Source: Betaproteobacteria bacterium
GTDB lineage: Bacteria; Pseudomonadota; Gammaproteobacteria; Burkholderiales; Rhodocyclaceae
NCBI GenBank assembly: GCA_016705475.1
Contig: JADIYD010000013.1
Coordinates: forward strand, 112,001 to 176,000
DNA: 64,000 bases
Reading direction: 5' to 3'
The notes under the pieces are model-generated. The model searched no databases and had not been told where the DNA came from. It saw only the letters and a program-made list of their open reading frames with translations. Positions 9,836 through 18,582 of the stretch are shown in pieces. The first letter of the stretch is position 1; every line of letters starts with the position of its first letter. The translations under genes and the position numbers were made by a program.

Positions 9836-10927
9836 TTAGGTGTTCTGCACGACGATGTTGGGGAACTTCGACGTCATGTCCTTGGCCTTCTCACCAATCT
9901 TGACGGCGATACGGCGGGCAATGCCGCGGTAGATCTCGGCTGTCCGCGAATCCGGTGCGCCAACCACGGTCGGCTTGCCACCGTCCGCCATCTCGCGAAT
10001 CGCCATTTCCAGCGGCAGGCTACCGAGAAGTTCGACGTCGTAATCCGTGCACATCTGCTTGCCACCGCCCTGGCCGAAGATATGCTCTTCGTGGCCACAT
10101 TTGGAACAGATGTGGATGCTCATGTTTTCGACAATGCCGAGAATGGGAATATTCACCTTCTCGAACATCTTGAGGCCCTTGCGTGCATCGATCAGCGCGA
10201 TGTCCTGCGGCGTGGTGACAATCACGGCGCCGGTTACCGGCACCTTCTGCGCCAGCGACAACTGGATATCGCCCGTGCCCGGCGGCATGTCGACGATCAA
10301 ATAATCAATGTCACGCCAGTTGGTCTGGCCAAGCAACTGATCGAGCGCCTGGGCAACCATCGGGCCACGCCAGACCATCGGCGTCTCGACATCGACCATG
10401 AAACCGATTGACATGGCCTGCAGGCCATAGGCCTCGAGCGGCTCCATGTTCTGACCATCTTTCGACTCTGGCTGCTGGCCGGCCAGCCCCAGCATTTGCG
10501 GCAGCGAAGGTCCGTAGATATCAGCGTCGAGAATGCCGACGCTGGCACCTTCCTGGGCCAAAGCCAGGGCCAGGTTGACCGCTGTCGTACTCTTGCCGAC
10601 GCCGCCCTTGCCGGAGGCAACAGCGATGATGTTCTTGACGCTCGGCATCAGCTTGACACCAAGCTGCACCGAGTGGGCGACGATCTTGCTGAAGACGTTG
10701 GCGGAGATATTACCGACACCTGGAACGCCGCGCACGGCAGCAATGACCTGTTTGCGGATGCCATCTATCTGGGTTTTGGCCGGATAAGCCAGTTCGATGT
10801 CAAACGACACGTCGTCGCCATCGATTTTTACATTCTTCACCGCCTTGCCGGCGACGAAATCCTTGCCGGTATTGGGGTCGACCGCAGCAGATAGCGCAGC
10901 CCTGACTTGCTGTTCTGTAAGACTCAT
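9836..10927 (-). CDS. apbC: Mrp/ApbC-type iron-sulfur carrier ATPase
   Basis: A cytoplasmic P-loop ATPase that carries and delivers Fe-S clusters to apoproteins. The 363 residues contain an N-terminal MIP18/DUF59-like domain (about 1-90), a deviant Walker A (SGKGGVGKSTTAVNLA), YLIVDMPPGTGD, and the cluster-binding CSKC motif late in the protein. The start ATG at 10927 is near the divergent metG region but behind the response-regulator gene. No suf or isc genes are nearby. Confidence 0.93.
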   Translation of the reverse strand: MSLTEQQVRAALSAAVDPNTGKDFVAGKAVKNVKIDGDDVSFDIELAYPAKTQIDGIRKQVIAAVRGVPGVGNISANVFSKIVAHSVQLGVKLMPSVKNIIAVASGKGGVGKSTTAVNLALALAQEGASVGILDADIYGPSLPQMLGLAGQQPESKDGQNMEPLEAYGLQAMSIGFMVDVETPMVWRGPMVAQALDQLLGQTNWRDIDYLIVDMPPGTGDIQLSLAQKVPVTGAVIVTTPQDIALIDARKGLKMFEKVNIPILGIVENMSIHICSKCGHEEHIFGQGGGKQMCTDYDVELLGSLPLEMAIREMADGGKPTVVGAPDSRTAEIYRGIARRIAVKIGEKAKDMTSKFPNIVVQNT

Positions 10928-11004
10928 GGAAACTCCGGTTTGGGGATGAACACGGGCAATACCCGAGTGATTTTGTCCAGTATACCCGAAACCGGCGAGT
11001 GAAA

Positions 11005-11688
11005 TCAGCCCTGCTGAACGGTATCCAGGCGATAACCCTGACCATAGACCGACGACAGCATCAGGCCACTCTCTCCGGCAAGTCCCAGTTTCTTGCGCAG
11101 GCGGCTGGCATGGGTATCGACGGTGCGGGTATCGACGCCTGCATCACGCGCCCAGACGCTGGTCAGAAGTTCGTCCCGCGACAGCACGCGACCGATGTTT
11201 TGCAACAAAATGACCGCTAGCTCAAACTCCCGCTGGGTCAATTCGACCTCGGAGCCAACCAGCTTGATACGCCGCCCTTCCATATCGATCTCGATGCTGC
11301 CGACCTGGAGGTTCTCAGGACGCACCTGGCGGCGGCGCAGCAGAACGTGAATCCGCGCCATGAACTCCATGTAGCGGATGGGTTTGGGAATGTAGTCGTC
11401 GGCACCGAGACGCAGGATATCCGCAGCGGCCTCCTCGTCGGTGCGCCCCGTGCAGAAGATGACAGGGACGTCCCAGCCACACTTTTCGCGCACATGCTTC
11501 AGTACTTCATCGCCGCCGATATCCGGTAGCGTCCAATCGATGATGAAGAAATCAAAACTGCGAGACTTGAGCGCGTCGATGCAGGAATTTCCATCTGCAA
11601 ACACGTCAACCTGATGTCCCTCGCTCTTCAGCAAAGCCTTGAGCACCTCAGCCTGACTCCGGCTGTCCTCGACCACTGCAAAATTCAT
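11005..11688 (-). CDS. OmpR/PhoB-family response regulator
   Basis: A 227-residue two-domain regulator. The receiver domain (about 1-120) shows VVEDSRSQ, the phospho-acceptor aspartate in FFIIDWTLPD and the KPI lysine. The winged-helix DNA-binding domain (about 130-225) shows LTQREFELAVILLQN, VDTHASRLRKKLGL and the terminal VYGQGYRLD. I placed the start at 11688 because a strong GTGGAGGACTT Shine-Dalgarno lies just before this ATG and the fold begins there. No sensor kinase is adjacent, so its signal is unknown. It is divergent from metG. Confidence 0.9.
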   Translation of the reverse strand: MNFAVVEDSRSQAEVLKALLKSEGHQVDVFADGNSCIDALKSRSFDFFIIDWTLPDIGGDEVLKHVREKCGWDVPVIFCTGRTDEEAAADILRLGADDYIPKPIRYMEFMARIHVLLRRRQVRPENLQVGSIEIDMEGRRIKLVGSEVELTQREFELAVILLQNIGRVLSRDELLTSVWARDAGVDTRTVDTHASRLRKKLGLAGESGLMLSSVYGQGYRLDTVQQG

Positions 11689-11886
11689 AAGTCCTCCACA
11701 TTTCGGCGCGATTCTGCTCCGATCGTGCCTCTTCGGCAATGATTCATCGATCATGTTTTACCAAAAATGCATACTCGTTTACGTTGCGTAACAATTGCCC
11801 GTAAAAAGCGGCATTCGGGATTTGAAAAGCTTCTCTGAGCTTCCTCGCGGTAAAATCATTGTTTACCTTTACTGCCTTGACCATCC

Positions 11887-13977
11887 ATGTCGCGCAAAAT
11901 ACTCGTCACCTCCGCCCTCCCATACGCCAACGGCGCCATTCACCTTGGCCATCTTGTCGAGTACATCCAGACCGACATCTGGGTTCGCTTCCAGAAAATG
12001 GCCGGCAACGAGTGCTGGTATGTTTGCGCCGATGACACGCACGGCACGCCGATCATGCTTCGCGCCGAAAAAGAGGGCATCACGCCGGAAGCCCTGATCG
12101 CCCGCGTTCATGGCGAACATTCGCGGGACTTTGCCGGCTTCGGCGTTGGTTTCGACAATTACTACAGCACGCATTCCGACGAAACCCGTGATTGCGCCAA
12201 CGACATCTACCTCAAACTGCGCGCCGCCGGCCTGATCGAAACCCGGACCATCGAGCAGTACTACGACCCGGTCAAACAACTATTCCTGCCCGATCGCTTC
12301 ATCAAGGGCGAGTGCCCGAAGTGCGGCGCCAAGGACCAGTACGGCGACAACTGCGAGTCCTGCGGGGCCGCCTACGCGCCAACCGACCTCAAGGATCCCT
12401 ACTCCGCCATCTCCGGCGCCAAGCCCGAGCTGCGCAGCTCCGAGCATTACTTCTTCAAGCTCTCCGACCCGCGTTGCGAATCCTTCCTGCGCCAGTACAC
12501 CAGCCGCGAAAATGGCGTTCTGCAGAACGAAGCCGCCAACAAGATGCAGGAGTGGCTGGGCGCCCCGGGCGAAAACAAGCTGACCGACTGGGACATTTCG
12601 CGCGATGCGCCCTATTTCGGCTTCGAAATCCCCGATGCCCCGGGCAAGTACTTCTACGTCTGGCTCGACGCACCGATCGGCTACATGGGTTCGTTCAAGA
12701 ACCTGTGCAGTAAGAATGGCCTCGATTTCAACGAATACTTCAAGCCGGATTCGACGACCGAGCTCTACCACTTCATCGGCAAGGACATCCTTTACTTCCA
12801 CGCCCTGTTCTGGCCCGCCGAATTGCAGCACGCCGGCTATCGCACTCCGACCAAGATCTTCGCGCACGGCTTTCTCACGGTCGACGGCGCAAAAATGTCG
12901 AAATCGCGCGGCACCTTCATCACCGCGCAAAGCTACCTGGACACCGGCCTCAACCCGGAATGGCTGCGCTATTACTACGCCGCCAAGCTGTCGGCCAGCA
13001 TGGAAGACATCGACCTCAACCTCGAGGATTTCGCTGCCCGCGTCAATTCCGATCTGGTCGGCAAGTACGTCAATATCGCCAGCCGCTCGGCCGGCTTCAT
13101 CACCAAGCGCTTCAACAGCCAGCTTGCACCTGCCGCAGCCGACCTCCCGGCCATCAAGGGCATTCAGGAAGCGGCCAGCCGCGTTGCCGAACTCTACGAA
13201 GCCCGTGAGTTTGGCAAGGCGATGCGCGAAATCATGGCGCTGACCGATGCCGCCAATCAGTACGTGGATAGCGTCAAGCCCTGGGAGCTGGCCAAGCAGG
13301 AAGGCAAGGAGCTCGAGCTTCACGCGGCCTGCACCAATGCGCTCAACCTCTTCCGCCTGCTCACTGTGCTGCTCAAACCTATCCTGCCGGTTGTTGCCGG
13401 CAAGGTCGAAAAATTCCTCAACATCGCGCCGCTGACCTGGACCGACACCGGGAGCCTGCTCGCCGCCGGCCACGGTATCAATACCTACGAGCATCTGATG
13501 ACGCGCGTTGATGCCAAGCTCATCGAAAAACTGGTCGAGGCCAACAAGGAATCGCTGGCGCCGACGCAGGAACAGCAGTCACAGCAGCGCCATGCCGAGC
13601 ATCAGCAAAATGAAGTGAAGGCCGAAAGCCCGTGGGAGCCGTTCTGCAACATCGACGATTTCATGAAGATCGACCTGCGTATCGCACGCATTGCCAATGC
13701 CGAACACGTTGAGGGCGCCGACAAGCTCGTACGCCTCACGCTCGATGTCGGCAACAACGAAACGCGCAATGTCTTCGCGGGCATCAAGGCTGCTTACGAT
13801 CCGGCGCAACTGGTTGGCCGGCTGACCGTCATGGTGGCCAATCTGGCACCGCGCAAGATGAAATTCGGGTTATCGGAAGGCATGGTGCTCGCCGCATCAG
13901 ACACGGAAGGCAAAACCCCCGGAATCTTCCTGCTGTCGCCGGATTCAGGCGCTCAACCGGGGATGCGGGTGAAATAA
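11887..13977 (+). CDS. metG: Methionyl-tRNA synthetase
   Basis: Charges tRNA-Met, initiator and elongator. The 696-residue class I enzyme has the HIGH-type motif [11 protein letters not shown], a zinc-knuckle region with CPKCG and CESCG, and the KMSKSRGTF motif. A C-terminal EMAP/Arc1p-type tRNA-binding domain (about 590-696, [11 protein letters not shown]) follows a Gln-rich linker. Length is typical of the two-domain proteobacterial form. A GGTAAAAT element at 11849-11856, of the kind often seen as a -10 box in betaproteobacteria, lies about 30 bp upstream. Confidence 0.97.
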   Translation: MSRKILVTSALPYANGAIHLGHLVEYIQTDIWVRFQKMAGNECWYVCADDTHGTPIMLRAEKEGITPEALIARVHGEHSRDFAGFGVGFDNYYSTHSDETRDCANDIYLKLRAAGLIETRTIEQYYDPVKQLFLPDRFIKGECPKCGAKDQYGDNCESCGAAYAPTDLKDPYSAISGAKPELRSSEHYFFKLSDPRCESFLRQYTSRENGVLQNEAANKMQEWLGAPGENKLTDWDISRDAPYFGFEIPDAPGKYFYVWLDAPIGYMGSFKNLCSKNGLDFNEYFKPDSTTELYHFIGKDILYFHALFWPAELQHAGYRTPTKIFAHGFLTVDGAKMSKSRGTFITAQSYLDTGLNPEWLRYYYAAKLSASMEDIDLNLEDFAARVNSDLVGKYVNIASRSAGFITKRFNSQLAPAAADLPAIKGIQEAASRVAELYEAREFGKAMREIMALTDAANQYVDSVKPWELAKQEGKELELHAACTNALNLFRLLTVLLKPILPVVAGKVEKFLNIAPLTWTDTGSLLAAGHGINTYEHLMTRVDAKLIEKLVEANKESLAPTQEQQSQQRHAEHQQNEVKAESPWEPFCNIDDFMKIDLRIARIANAEHVEGADKLVRLTLDVGNNETRNVFAGIKAAYDPAQLVGRLTVMVANLAPRKMKFGLSEGMVLAASDTEGKTPGIFLLSPDSGAQPGMRVK

Positions 13978-13998
13978 TTGGCGGTCGCCGCAAATGAC

Positions 13999-14028
13999 CG
14001 GCGCAGCAGGGATTTCGCTGTTGCGCCG
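13999..14028 (+). terminator. Hairpin after metG (possible terminator)
   Basis: Arms CGGCGCAGCAG and CTGTTGCGCCG, 11 bp with one mismatch and an 8-base loop, begin 22 bp after the metG stop. There is no convincing T tract, so termination may be weak or Rho-dependent. Confidence 0.45.
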
Positions 14029-14106
14029 CAGCAAATTTGTGACGAAACCTGAAGTATCACTTTAACTTCGCCACCCAATCTCACTACACCGTTTGGGCTT
14101 TTTGAA

Positions 14107-14129
14107 CTATCCACAAAAACTGTGGATAA
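14107..14129. promoter_or_regulatory. Inverted pair of DnaA-box-like sites
   Basis: CTATCCACA (one mismatch to TTATNCACA) and TGTGGATAA (exact in the other orientation) are separated by five bases. They form a small palindrome in an AT-rich gap. A third exact box sits at 14310-14318. The box consensus is established knowledge; any function here is inference. Confidence 0.5.
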
Positions 14130-14390
14130 GTCTGTGAATGAATCAAGGGGTAAGTCGCTAAGTGACCGTTCCACAAGGCTTTTTCTTACCCTGCCCGAAA
14201 CTTGGGCTGTATTTTAAGTTATTGATTTTTAAGTAAAATTAATTCACAACCTTAATCTGGCAAATGTACCAGCCAGACAGAAAAGGGAAGCCACAAAGCG
14301 CCCCATCTCTGTGCATAAGTCAAGCCTTGACTTTCACTTTGTCAAGCCCAGTTGGAAAAATCTGAATACTGATCGTTAGGCGGCCAAAAA

Positions 14391-14723
14391 ATGCTCAATC
14401 CACTCAATCGCCCACCCCGCCCGGCCTTGACCGGCCCGATTTTCCTTTACGCGCTGGTCGACATGTTCGGGCTGGCCTGCGTCGCCATCGGCGCCAGCTG
14501 GTTCGCTGCCGGCAAGGGGGCGATTCTGGCCAACTTCCCGACGTCGACCGTGGAAGCGGTTGCCTGCACGGCAGGCGGCGTTGTCGTCATGCTGTGGGCA
14601 GTAATACGCATCCTGCGCGAACTGGCCAAGCAGGGGCCGGTCATGCAGGCAAAGTACGATGCCTATGTGGGTGCCCAGCACCCCGACAAAGTGCGCAAGA
14701 CGGCCGACAACGAAAAGGACTAG
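14391..14723 (+). CDS. Small two-span membrane protein, unknown function
   Basis: I do not recognise a family. The 110-residue product has two predicted transmembrane stretches at about 17-41 (FLYALVDMFGLACVAIGASW) and 57-77, joined by a short loop. It ends in a charged tail of about 30 residues rich in Lys and Asp. The last four bases overlap, tail to tail, the stop of the ribbon-helix-helix gene on the other strand. Codon use matches the neighbours, so it is likely real. Confidence 0.65.
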   Translation: MLNPLNRPPRPALTGPIFLYALVDMFGLACVAIGASWFAAGKGAILANFPTSTVEAVACTAGGVVVMLWAVIRILRELAKQGPVMQAKYDAYVGAQHPDKVRKTADNEKD

Positions 14724-14914
14724 TCGGCTACCTTACCGCCCGGCTTCAACCAGGCCGGCAACTCGCGGTCACCCGCGTTTTCAAGAATGTACTCGCGCAC
14801 CAGGCGCCGGATGACCTGCGATGATGTCAGGTCGTTGGCCGCGCAAATTTCCTCGAAAATTTTCTTTTTCCGAGGATCGATCAGGATGGTCAAACGCGCT
14901 GTCCGGTTCTCCAT
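14720..14914 (-). CDS. Ribbon-helix-helix (CopG/Arc-type) DNA-binding protein
   Basis: A 64-residue protein whose N-terminal half (TARLTILIDPRKKKIFEEIC) gives the beta strand and first helix. The next part (TSSQVIRRLVREYILEN) gives the second helix of an RHH fold. Such proteins act as dimeric repressors on short palindromes. It is divergent from the SulP gene, and a perfect palindrome TCATAT-TAAC-ATATGA sits in the shared region (14943-14958), so autoregulation and control of the transporter are plausible. That link is inference from arrangement. Confidence 0.75.
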   Translation of the reverse strand: MENRTARLTILIDPRKKKIFEEICAANDLTSSQVIRRLVREYILENAGDRELPAWLKPGGKVAD

Positions 14915-14942
14915 GATTTACTCGCATAGGATTCGTGTTACA

Positions 14943-14958
14943 TCATATTAACATATGA
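14943..14958. promoter_or_regulatory. Palindromic operator candidate between RHH gene and SulP gene
   Basis: Six-base arms TCATAT and ATATGA flank TAAC, directly upstream of the SulP -35 element and 29 bp from the RHH gene start. Position and symmetry suit binding by the adjacent RHH protein. No footprint or homologous site is available to me. Confidence 0.5.
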
Positions 14959-14964
14959 TTAACA

Positions 14965-14992
14965 TTGACGATAAACCGGGTACTCATATAAT
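14965..14992 (+). promoter_or_regulatory. Sigma-70 promoter of the SulP gene
   Basis: TTGACG (14965-14970) and a perfect TATAAT (14987-14992) are 16 bp apart. They lie 28 bp before the ATG at 15020. This is the best-matching promoter in the window. Confidence 0.8.
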
Positions 14993-15019
14993 GCTGCGCT
15001 TACCCTCCGAGCGCGCGCC

Positions 15020-16711
15020 ATGAAAATCGCTTTCCGCCCCAAACTGCTGGATTGCCTGCCGACATACAACCGCTCGCAACTCGGCAAGGATGTCGCGGCG
15101 GGAATCACGGTCGGCGTACTGGCCCTGCCGCTGGCCATGGCTTTTGCCATCGCTTCGGGCTGCTCGCCGACATCCGGCATCTGGACGGCCATCATCGCCG
15201 GCCTGATCATCTCGGCGCTGGGTGGTTCGCGCGTGCAGATCGGCGGCCCGACCGGCGCCTTCATCCCCATCGTTTATGGCATCGTCGCCATCCACGGCTT
15301 TGCCAACCTCATGGGCGCCACCATTCTGGCCGGCATTTTCCTGCTTGCCATGGGGCTGGCGCGCATGGGGCAATTGATCCGCTTCATTCCGGTCACCGTC
15401 GTTATCGGCTTTACCAATGGCATCGCCGTGGTCATCTTCCTCGCCCAGATCAAGGATTTCTTCGGGCTGCAGATCGACAACCTGCCGGCTGAGTTTTTCC
15501 ATCGCATCAAGACGCTGGCCGCCTACGCCCACACCGTCGACCTGCCGACACTGGCGCTCGCCAGCGCCTGTTTCGCTTTCCTGCTTTCCTACAACTGGCT
15601 GGCCCAGCGCATTTCGCCGCTGCGCCGGGCGCCCGGGCCGCTCGTCGTGCTGATCGTCGGCACGCTGGTCTCCTTCCTCTTCGATCTGCCGGTCGAAACC
15701 ATTGGCAGCCGCTTCAACGGTATCCCGCAGGAATTGCCCGACTTCGGGCTGCCCGCACTGTCGATTCATGATCTTGGCAAGCTCATCTCGCCGGCCATCA
15801 CCATCGCCCTGCTCGGCGCCATCGAGTCGCTGCTCTCGGCCCGCGTCGCCGACAGTCAGATTGACGACCGCCACGACCCCAACCAGGAACTGATCGCCCA
15901 GGGGCTGGCCAACATCGCCGCCCCGCTGTTTGGCGGCTTCGCAGCCACCGGCGCCATCGCCCGGACGACCACCAACGTCAAGACGGGCGGCCGAACGCCG
16001 ATCGCCGGCATCATCCACGCCGTTGTTCTGCTCGCCATCGTGCTCATTCTGGCGCCGCTTGCCTCCTACGTGCCACTGGCCACCTTGTCGGCCATCGTGA
16101 TGGTCGTCGCCATCAACATGGGGGAGTGGCACCAATTCCTCGAGCTGCGCCGCTATTCGTACAACTACCGGATCATCCTGCTCGCCACTTTCTTCGTCAC
16201 GGTGCTCTTCGACCTGACCATCGCCGTCGAACTGGGCATGGTGCTGGCCAGCCTGTTCTTCATCTACCGCATGTCGGAGCTGACCAGAATCGAGCGCCTG
16301 CCGCTCACCGAAGAAGCCGACGAGCCGGCTTTCCTCTACCCGGACGGCACCATGCGGGTCGCCGCCTGGCAGATGTTCGGCTCGCTGTTCTTCGGCGCGG
16401 TGAACAAGCTTGAAGAGCTGCTTGATCCGCGCGAGGGCCATCCCGAGGTCGTCATCCTCGACATGACCCGCCTGATCCAGCTCGACACCACCGGCCTCGA
16501 AGGGCTAGAGAACCTGCGCGACAAGCTGTCAAAACGCGGTTGCACACTGCTCGTTTGCGGCCTCAATTCGCAGCCCGGTTCGCTGCTTTACCGCTCCGGC
16601 TTCATCGACCATCTGGGCGACGACAATGTCAGCGCCGACTTATCTGAAGCGCTGAAACGCGCCTACATTCTCCTGCCCAATCTGATGGGCGGCTTTGAAG
16701 AAGATTACTGA
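15020..16711 (+). CDS. SulP-family anion transporter with STAS domain
   Basis: The 563-residue inner-membrane protein belongs to the SLC26/SulP family, which moves sulfate, bicarbonate or other anions, often with sodium or protons. The membrane part (about 20-410) has multiple hydrophobic spans and the family segments GLWTAIIAGL-like WTAIIAGLIISALGGSR, IGGPTGAFIP and FGGFAATGAIARTTTN. A C-terminal STAS domain (about 440-550, VVILDMTRLIQLDTTGLEGL) is present. Cyanobacterial BicA, a bicarbonate transporter, has this architecture. The DAB-type operon close by makes bicarbonate an attractive substrate, but sulfate cannot be excluded. It has its own promoter and a divergent RHH regulator. Confidence 0.88.
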   Translation: MKIAFRPKLLDCLPTYNRSQLGKDVAAGITVGVLALPLAMAFAIASGCSPTSGIWTAIIAGLIISALGGSRVQIGGPTGAFIPIVYGIVAIHGFANLMGATILAGIFLLAMGLARMGQLIRFIPVTVVIGFTNGIAVVIFLAQIKDFFGLQIDNLPAEFFHRIKTLAAYAHTVDLPTLALASACFAFLLSYNWLAQRISPLRRAPGPLVVLIVGTLVSFLFDLPVETIGSRFNGIPQELPDFGLPALSIHDLGKLISPAITIALLGAIESLLSARVADSQIDDRHDPNQELIAQGLANIAAPLFGGFAATGAIARTTTNVKTGGRTPIAGIIHAVVLLAIVLILAPLASYVPLATLSAIVMVVAINMGEWHQFLELRRYSYNYRIILLATFFVTVLFDLTIAVELGMVLASLFFIYRMSELTRIERLPLTEEADEPAFLYPDGTMRVAAWQMFGSLFFGAVNKLEELLDPREGHPEVVILDMTRLIQLDTTGLEGLENLRDKLSKRGCTLLVCGLNSQPGSLLYRSGFIDHLGDDNVSADLSEALKRAYILLPNLMGGFEEDY

Positions 16712-16723
16712 AAAGGAAACACC

Positions 16724-17062
16724 ATGAGCGGCTTGCCGAACTGTCCGAAGTGCAAATCGGAATACACCTACGAGGACGGCTCCAACTACGTCTGCCCGGA
16801 ATGCGCCCACGAGTGGAGCAAGGATGCCGGAGAAAGCACCGAGCAGGCACGCGTCTGGAAGGACGCAAACGGTAACGTCTTGCAGGATGGCGACTCGGTG
16901 ACCGTCATCAAGGATCTCAAGATCAAGGGCTCGTCGTCGGTCGTCAAGGTTGGCACCAAGGTCAAGAACATCCGCCTGATCGACGGCGACCACGACATCG
17001 ATTGCAAGATCGACGGCATCGGCGCCATGCAGCTCAAGTCGGAATTCGTCAAGAAAGCCTGA
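16724..17062 (+). CDS. PhnA/YjdM-type zinc-ribbon protein
   Basis: A 112-residue cytoplasmic protein with an N-terminal zinc ribbon (CPKC and CPEC pairs within residues 8-27) followed by a small beta-rich domain ([21 protein letters not shown]). This matches the family historically called PhnA or YjdM. Its role in phosphonate use is doubtful in most bacteria, and its function is not settled. The ribosome-binding sequence AAAGGAAAC precedes the ATG, 12 bp after the SulP stop, so the two genes are probably co-transcribed. Confidence 0.88.
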   Translation: MSGLPNCPKCKSEYTYEDGSNYVCPECAHEWSKDAGESTEQARVWKDANGNVLQDGDSVTVIKDLKIKGSSSVVKVGTKVKNIRLIDGDHDIDCKIDGIGAMQLKSEFVKKA

Positions 17063-17070
17063 ACCTCCGG

Positions 17071-17110
17071 CTGCTACGGTCAACCGGAAAAAACGGCCAA
17101 AATCCAAATA
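17071..17110 (-). repeat. Dispersed GGTCGACCG repeat between convergent genes
   Basis: The plus strand reads CTACGGTCAACCGGAAAAAA then CGGCCAAAATCC. It lies between the 3' ends of the PhnA-like gene and the last gene of the DAB operon, where it could also form or support a transcription barrier. Confidence 0.7.
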
Positions 17111-17124
17111 GGCCGGCAGCCTGC

Positions 17125-18582
17125 CTAGCGCTGAAGACCTGCCGCCCAGGTTTCCGCCGCCGGCCTGACGATTTCTATCCACGGCCCGGGGTAGATGCCG
17201 ATGCTGACGATCATGACCATGAGCGCCACCAGCACAGCCCATTCGCGCGGGCGTAGGTCGCTCGCGTCAGCCACAGCCGGACGCGTTACCGGGCCGAAAA
17301 ACGCTTTCCGGTAGAGCGACAGAAAGCCACCGGCCGCGATGGAGAGTCCGAACAAGGCCGCCATGCCGGCACCGGTATGGGTTTGCAGGGCGGCGATGAT
17401 GAGCATGAATTCGCCCGGGAAGCTACTGGTGCCGGGCATGCCGACGCCGGCCAGACCGCAGACCATGAAACCGGTGGCGAGCAGCGGCATGGTTTTGGCT
17501 GCACCGCCCAGTGCGTTGACATCGGTCGAACCGGTTCTCTGGCGCAGGAACTCAAGCAACACGAAGGCACCACCGGTGGCCAGCGAGAAGCTGAGCAACA
17601 GCGACACCGCGCCCTGCGCCGCCTGCGCCGTGTAGGAAGCCAGCCCGAGCACGGCCAGGCCAACGTGGCAGATGCTGGCGTAGGCGAGGCCAACGCGCAG
17701 GTTGCTCTGCGCCAGCATGCCGACGGCGCCGTAGAGGATGGCCACCGTGCCCAGCCCGGCGAGCAGCCAGTGCAGCTCGAGCGCGGCGTCCGGGGCGAGC
17801 GGGATGGCGAAGCGGATCAGGCCGAAGGCGCCGAGCTTGAGGCCAACGAGCAGCGCGGTCAGCGAACCGGGCGCAGCGAGCGCGAACTGTGGCAGCCAGG
17901 TGTGCAGCGGAACGAGCGGCACCTTGACGCCAAAGCCAAACAGGCAGAGCAGGAATACCGCGGTCTGCGTTGACCTCGGCAGCGGCGCGTCGAGCAGTAC
18001 CGTGACGTCGAAAGTCGGCACCGGCTGGCTGGTGGCGAGGATGACGAAAGCGATGAGCAAGGGGATGCCGCCGGCCAGCATGATCAGGAAATAGCGCGCG
18101 GCAGCCTGCGTGCTGCCGCTGGTCGCCCCCCAGCGGCCGAGCAGGAAATAGAGCGGCACCAGCGTCATTTCCCAGAAGACGAAGAACAGCGCCGTATCGA
18201 GCGCACAGAAAATACCCAGCGTCGCCGCCTGCAGCAGCAGGAGCAGGCTGAAATGCAGGCGCGGCGCATCGGGCACGGCGTTCCAGCTGGCGACCAGCGA
18301 GCCAAGGAAGAGCAGCGCCGTGGCCGGCAAAAACAGCACCGAAATGCCGTCGACCGCGACAAGGTAATGAATATTCAGGCTGGCGATCCACGGCATGCGT
18401 TCGAGCAACTGAAAGCGTGCGCCGGCCGGATCGTAGGCCGCCAGCGCCGCCGTGGCGAGGGCCAGCGTGACCAGCATGCTGAAGGTCACGACCTGGCGGG
18501 TGGCACGGGCTGGCAGCAACCAGATGGCGAAAATGCCGGCCAGTGGCGCGAGGAGCAACAGCGACAACAGCGGCAGGCTCAT
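17125..18582 (-). CDS. NuoM/MrpD-like proton-translocating subunit, last gene of DAB operon
   Basis: A 485-residue polytopic membrane protein of the antiporter-like complex I subunit family. Residues needed for proton passage in NuoM are all present: Glu138 (FWEMTLVPLYFL), Lys220 (FGVKVPLVPLHTWLP), Lys249 (GLKLGAFGLIR) and Glu391 (FPGEFMLI). The start overlaps the previous gene by ATGA. No other complex I subunits (NADH or quinone modules) are nearby, so this is not the nuo operon. With dabA and a NuoL-like gene it probably forms part of an ion-driven carbon-uptake complex. Confidence 0.85.
   Translation of the reverse strand: MSLPLLSLLLLAPLAGIFAIWLLPARATRQVVTFSMLVTLALATAALAAYDPAGARFQLLERMPWIASLNIHYLVAVDGISVLFLPATALLFLGSLVASWNAVPDAPRLHFSLLLLLQAATLGIFCALDTALFFVFWEMTLVPLYFLLGRWGATSGSTQAAARYFLIMLAGGIPLLIAFVILATSQPVPTFDVTVLLDAPLPRSTQTAVFLLCLFGFGVKVPLVPLHTWLPQFALAAPGSLTALLVGLKLGAFGLIRFAIPLAPDAALELHWLLAGLGTVAILYGAVGMLAQSNLRVGLAYASICHVGLAVLGLASYTAQAAQGAVSLLLSFSLATGGAFVLLEFLRQRTGSTDVNALGGAAKTMPLLATGFMVCGLAGVGMPGTSSFPGEFMLIIAALQTHTGAGMAALFGLSIAAGGFLSLYRKAFFGPVTRPAVADASDLRPREWAVLVALMVMIVSIGIYPGPWIEIVRPAAETWAAGLQR

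Larger units (their letters stand above)
13978..14390. other. 413-bp AT-rich intergenic region with DnaA-box-like sites
   Basis: No reading frame here looks like a gene. The region is clearly richer in A and T than its neighbours, most strongly at 14200-14260. It holds the metG 3' hairpin and two exact matches to the DnaA box: TGTGGATAA at 14121-14129 and TGTGCATAA at 14310-14318. Near-matches lie at 14107-14115 (CTATCCACA, inverted against the first), 14132-14140 and 14239-14247. No replication genes lie beside it. Confidence 0.6.

Noticed and set aside
14107..14318. Chromosomal origin oriC
   Set aside because: DnaA-box density is suggestive, but dnaA, dnaN, gyrB, rpmH, parAB and mnmG are all absent nearby; recorded only as a DnaA-box cluster.
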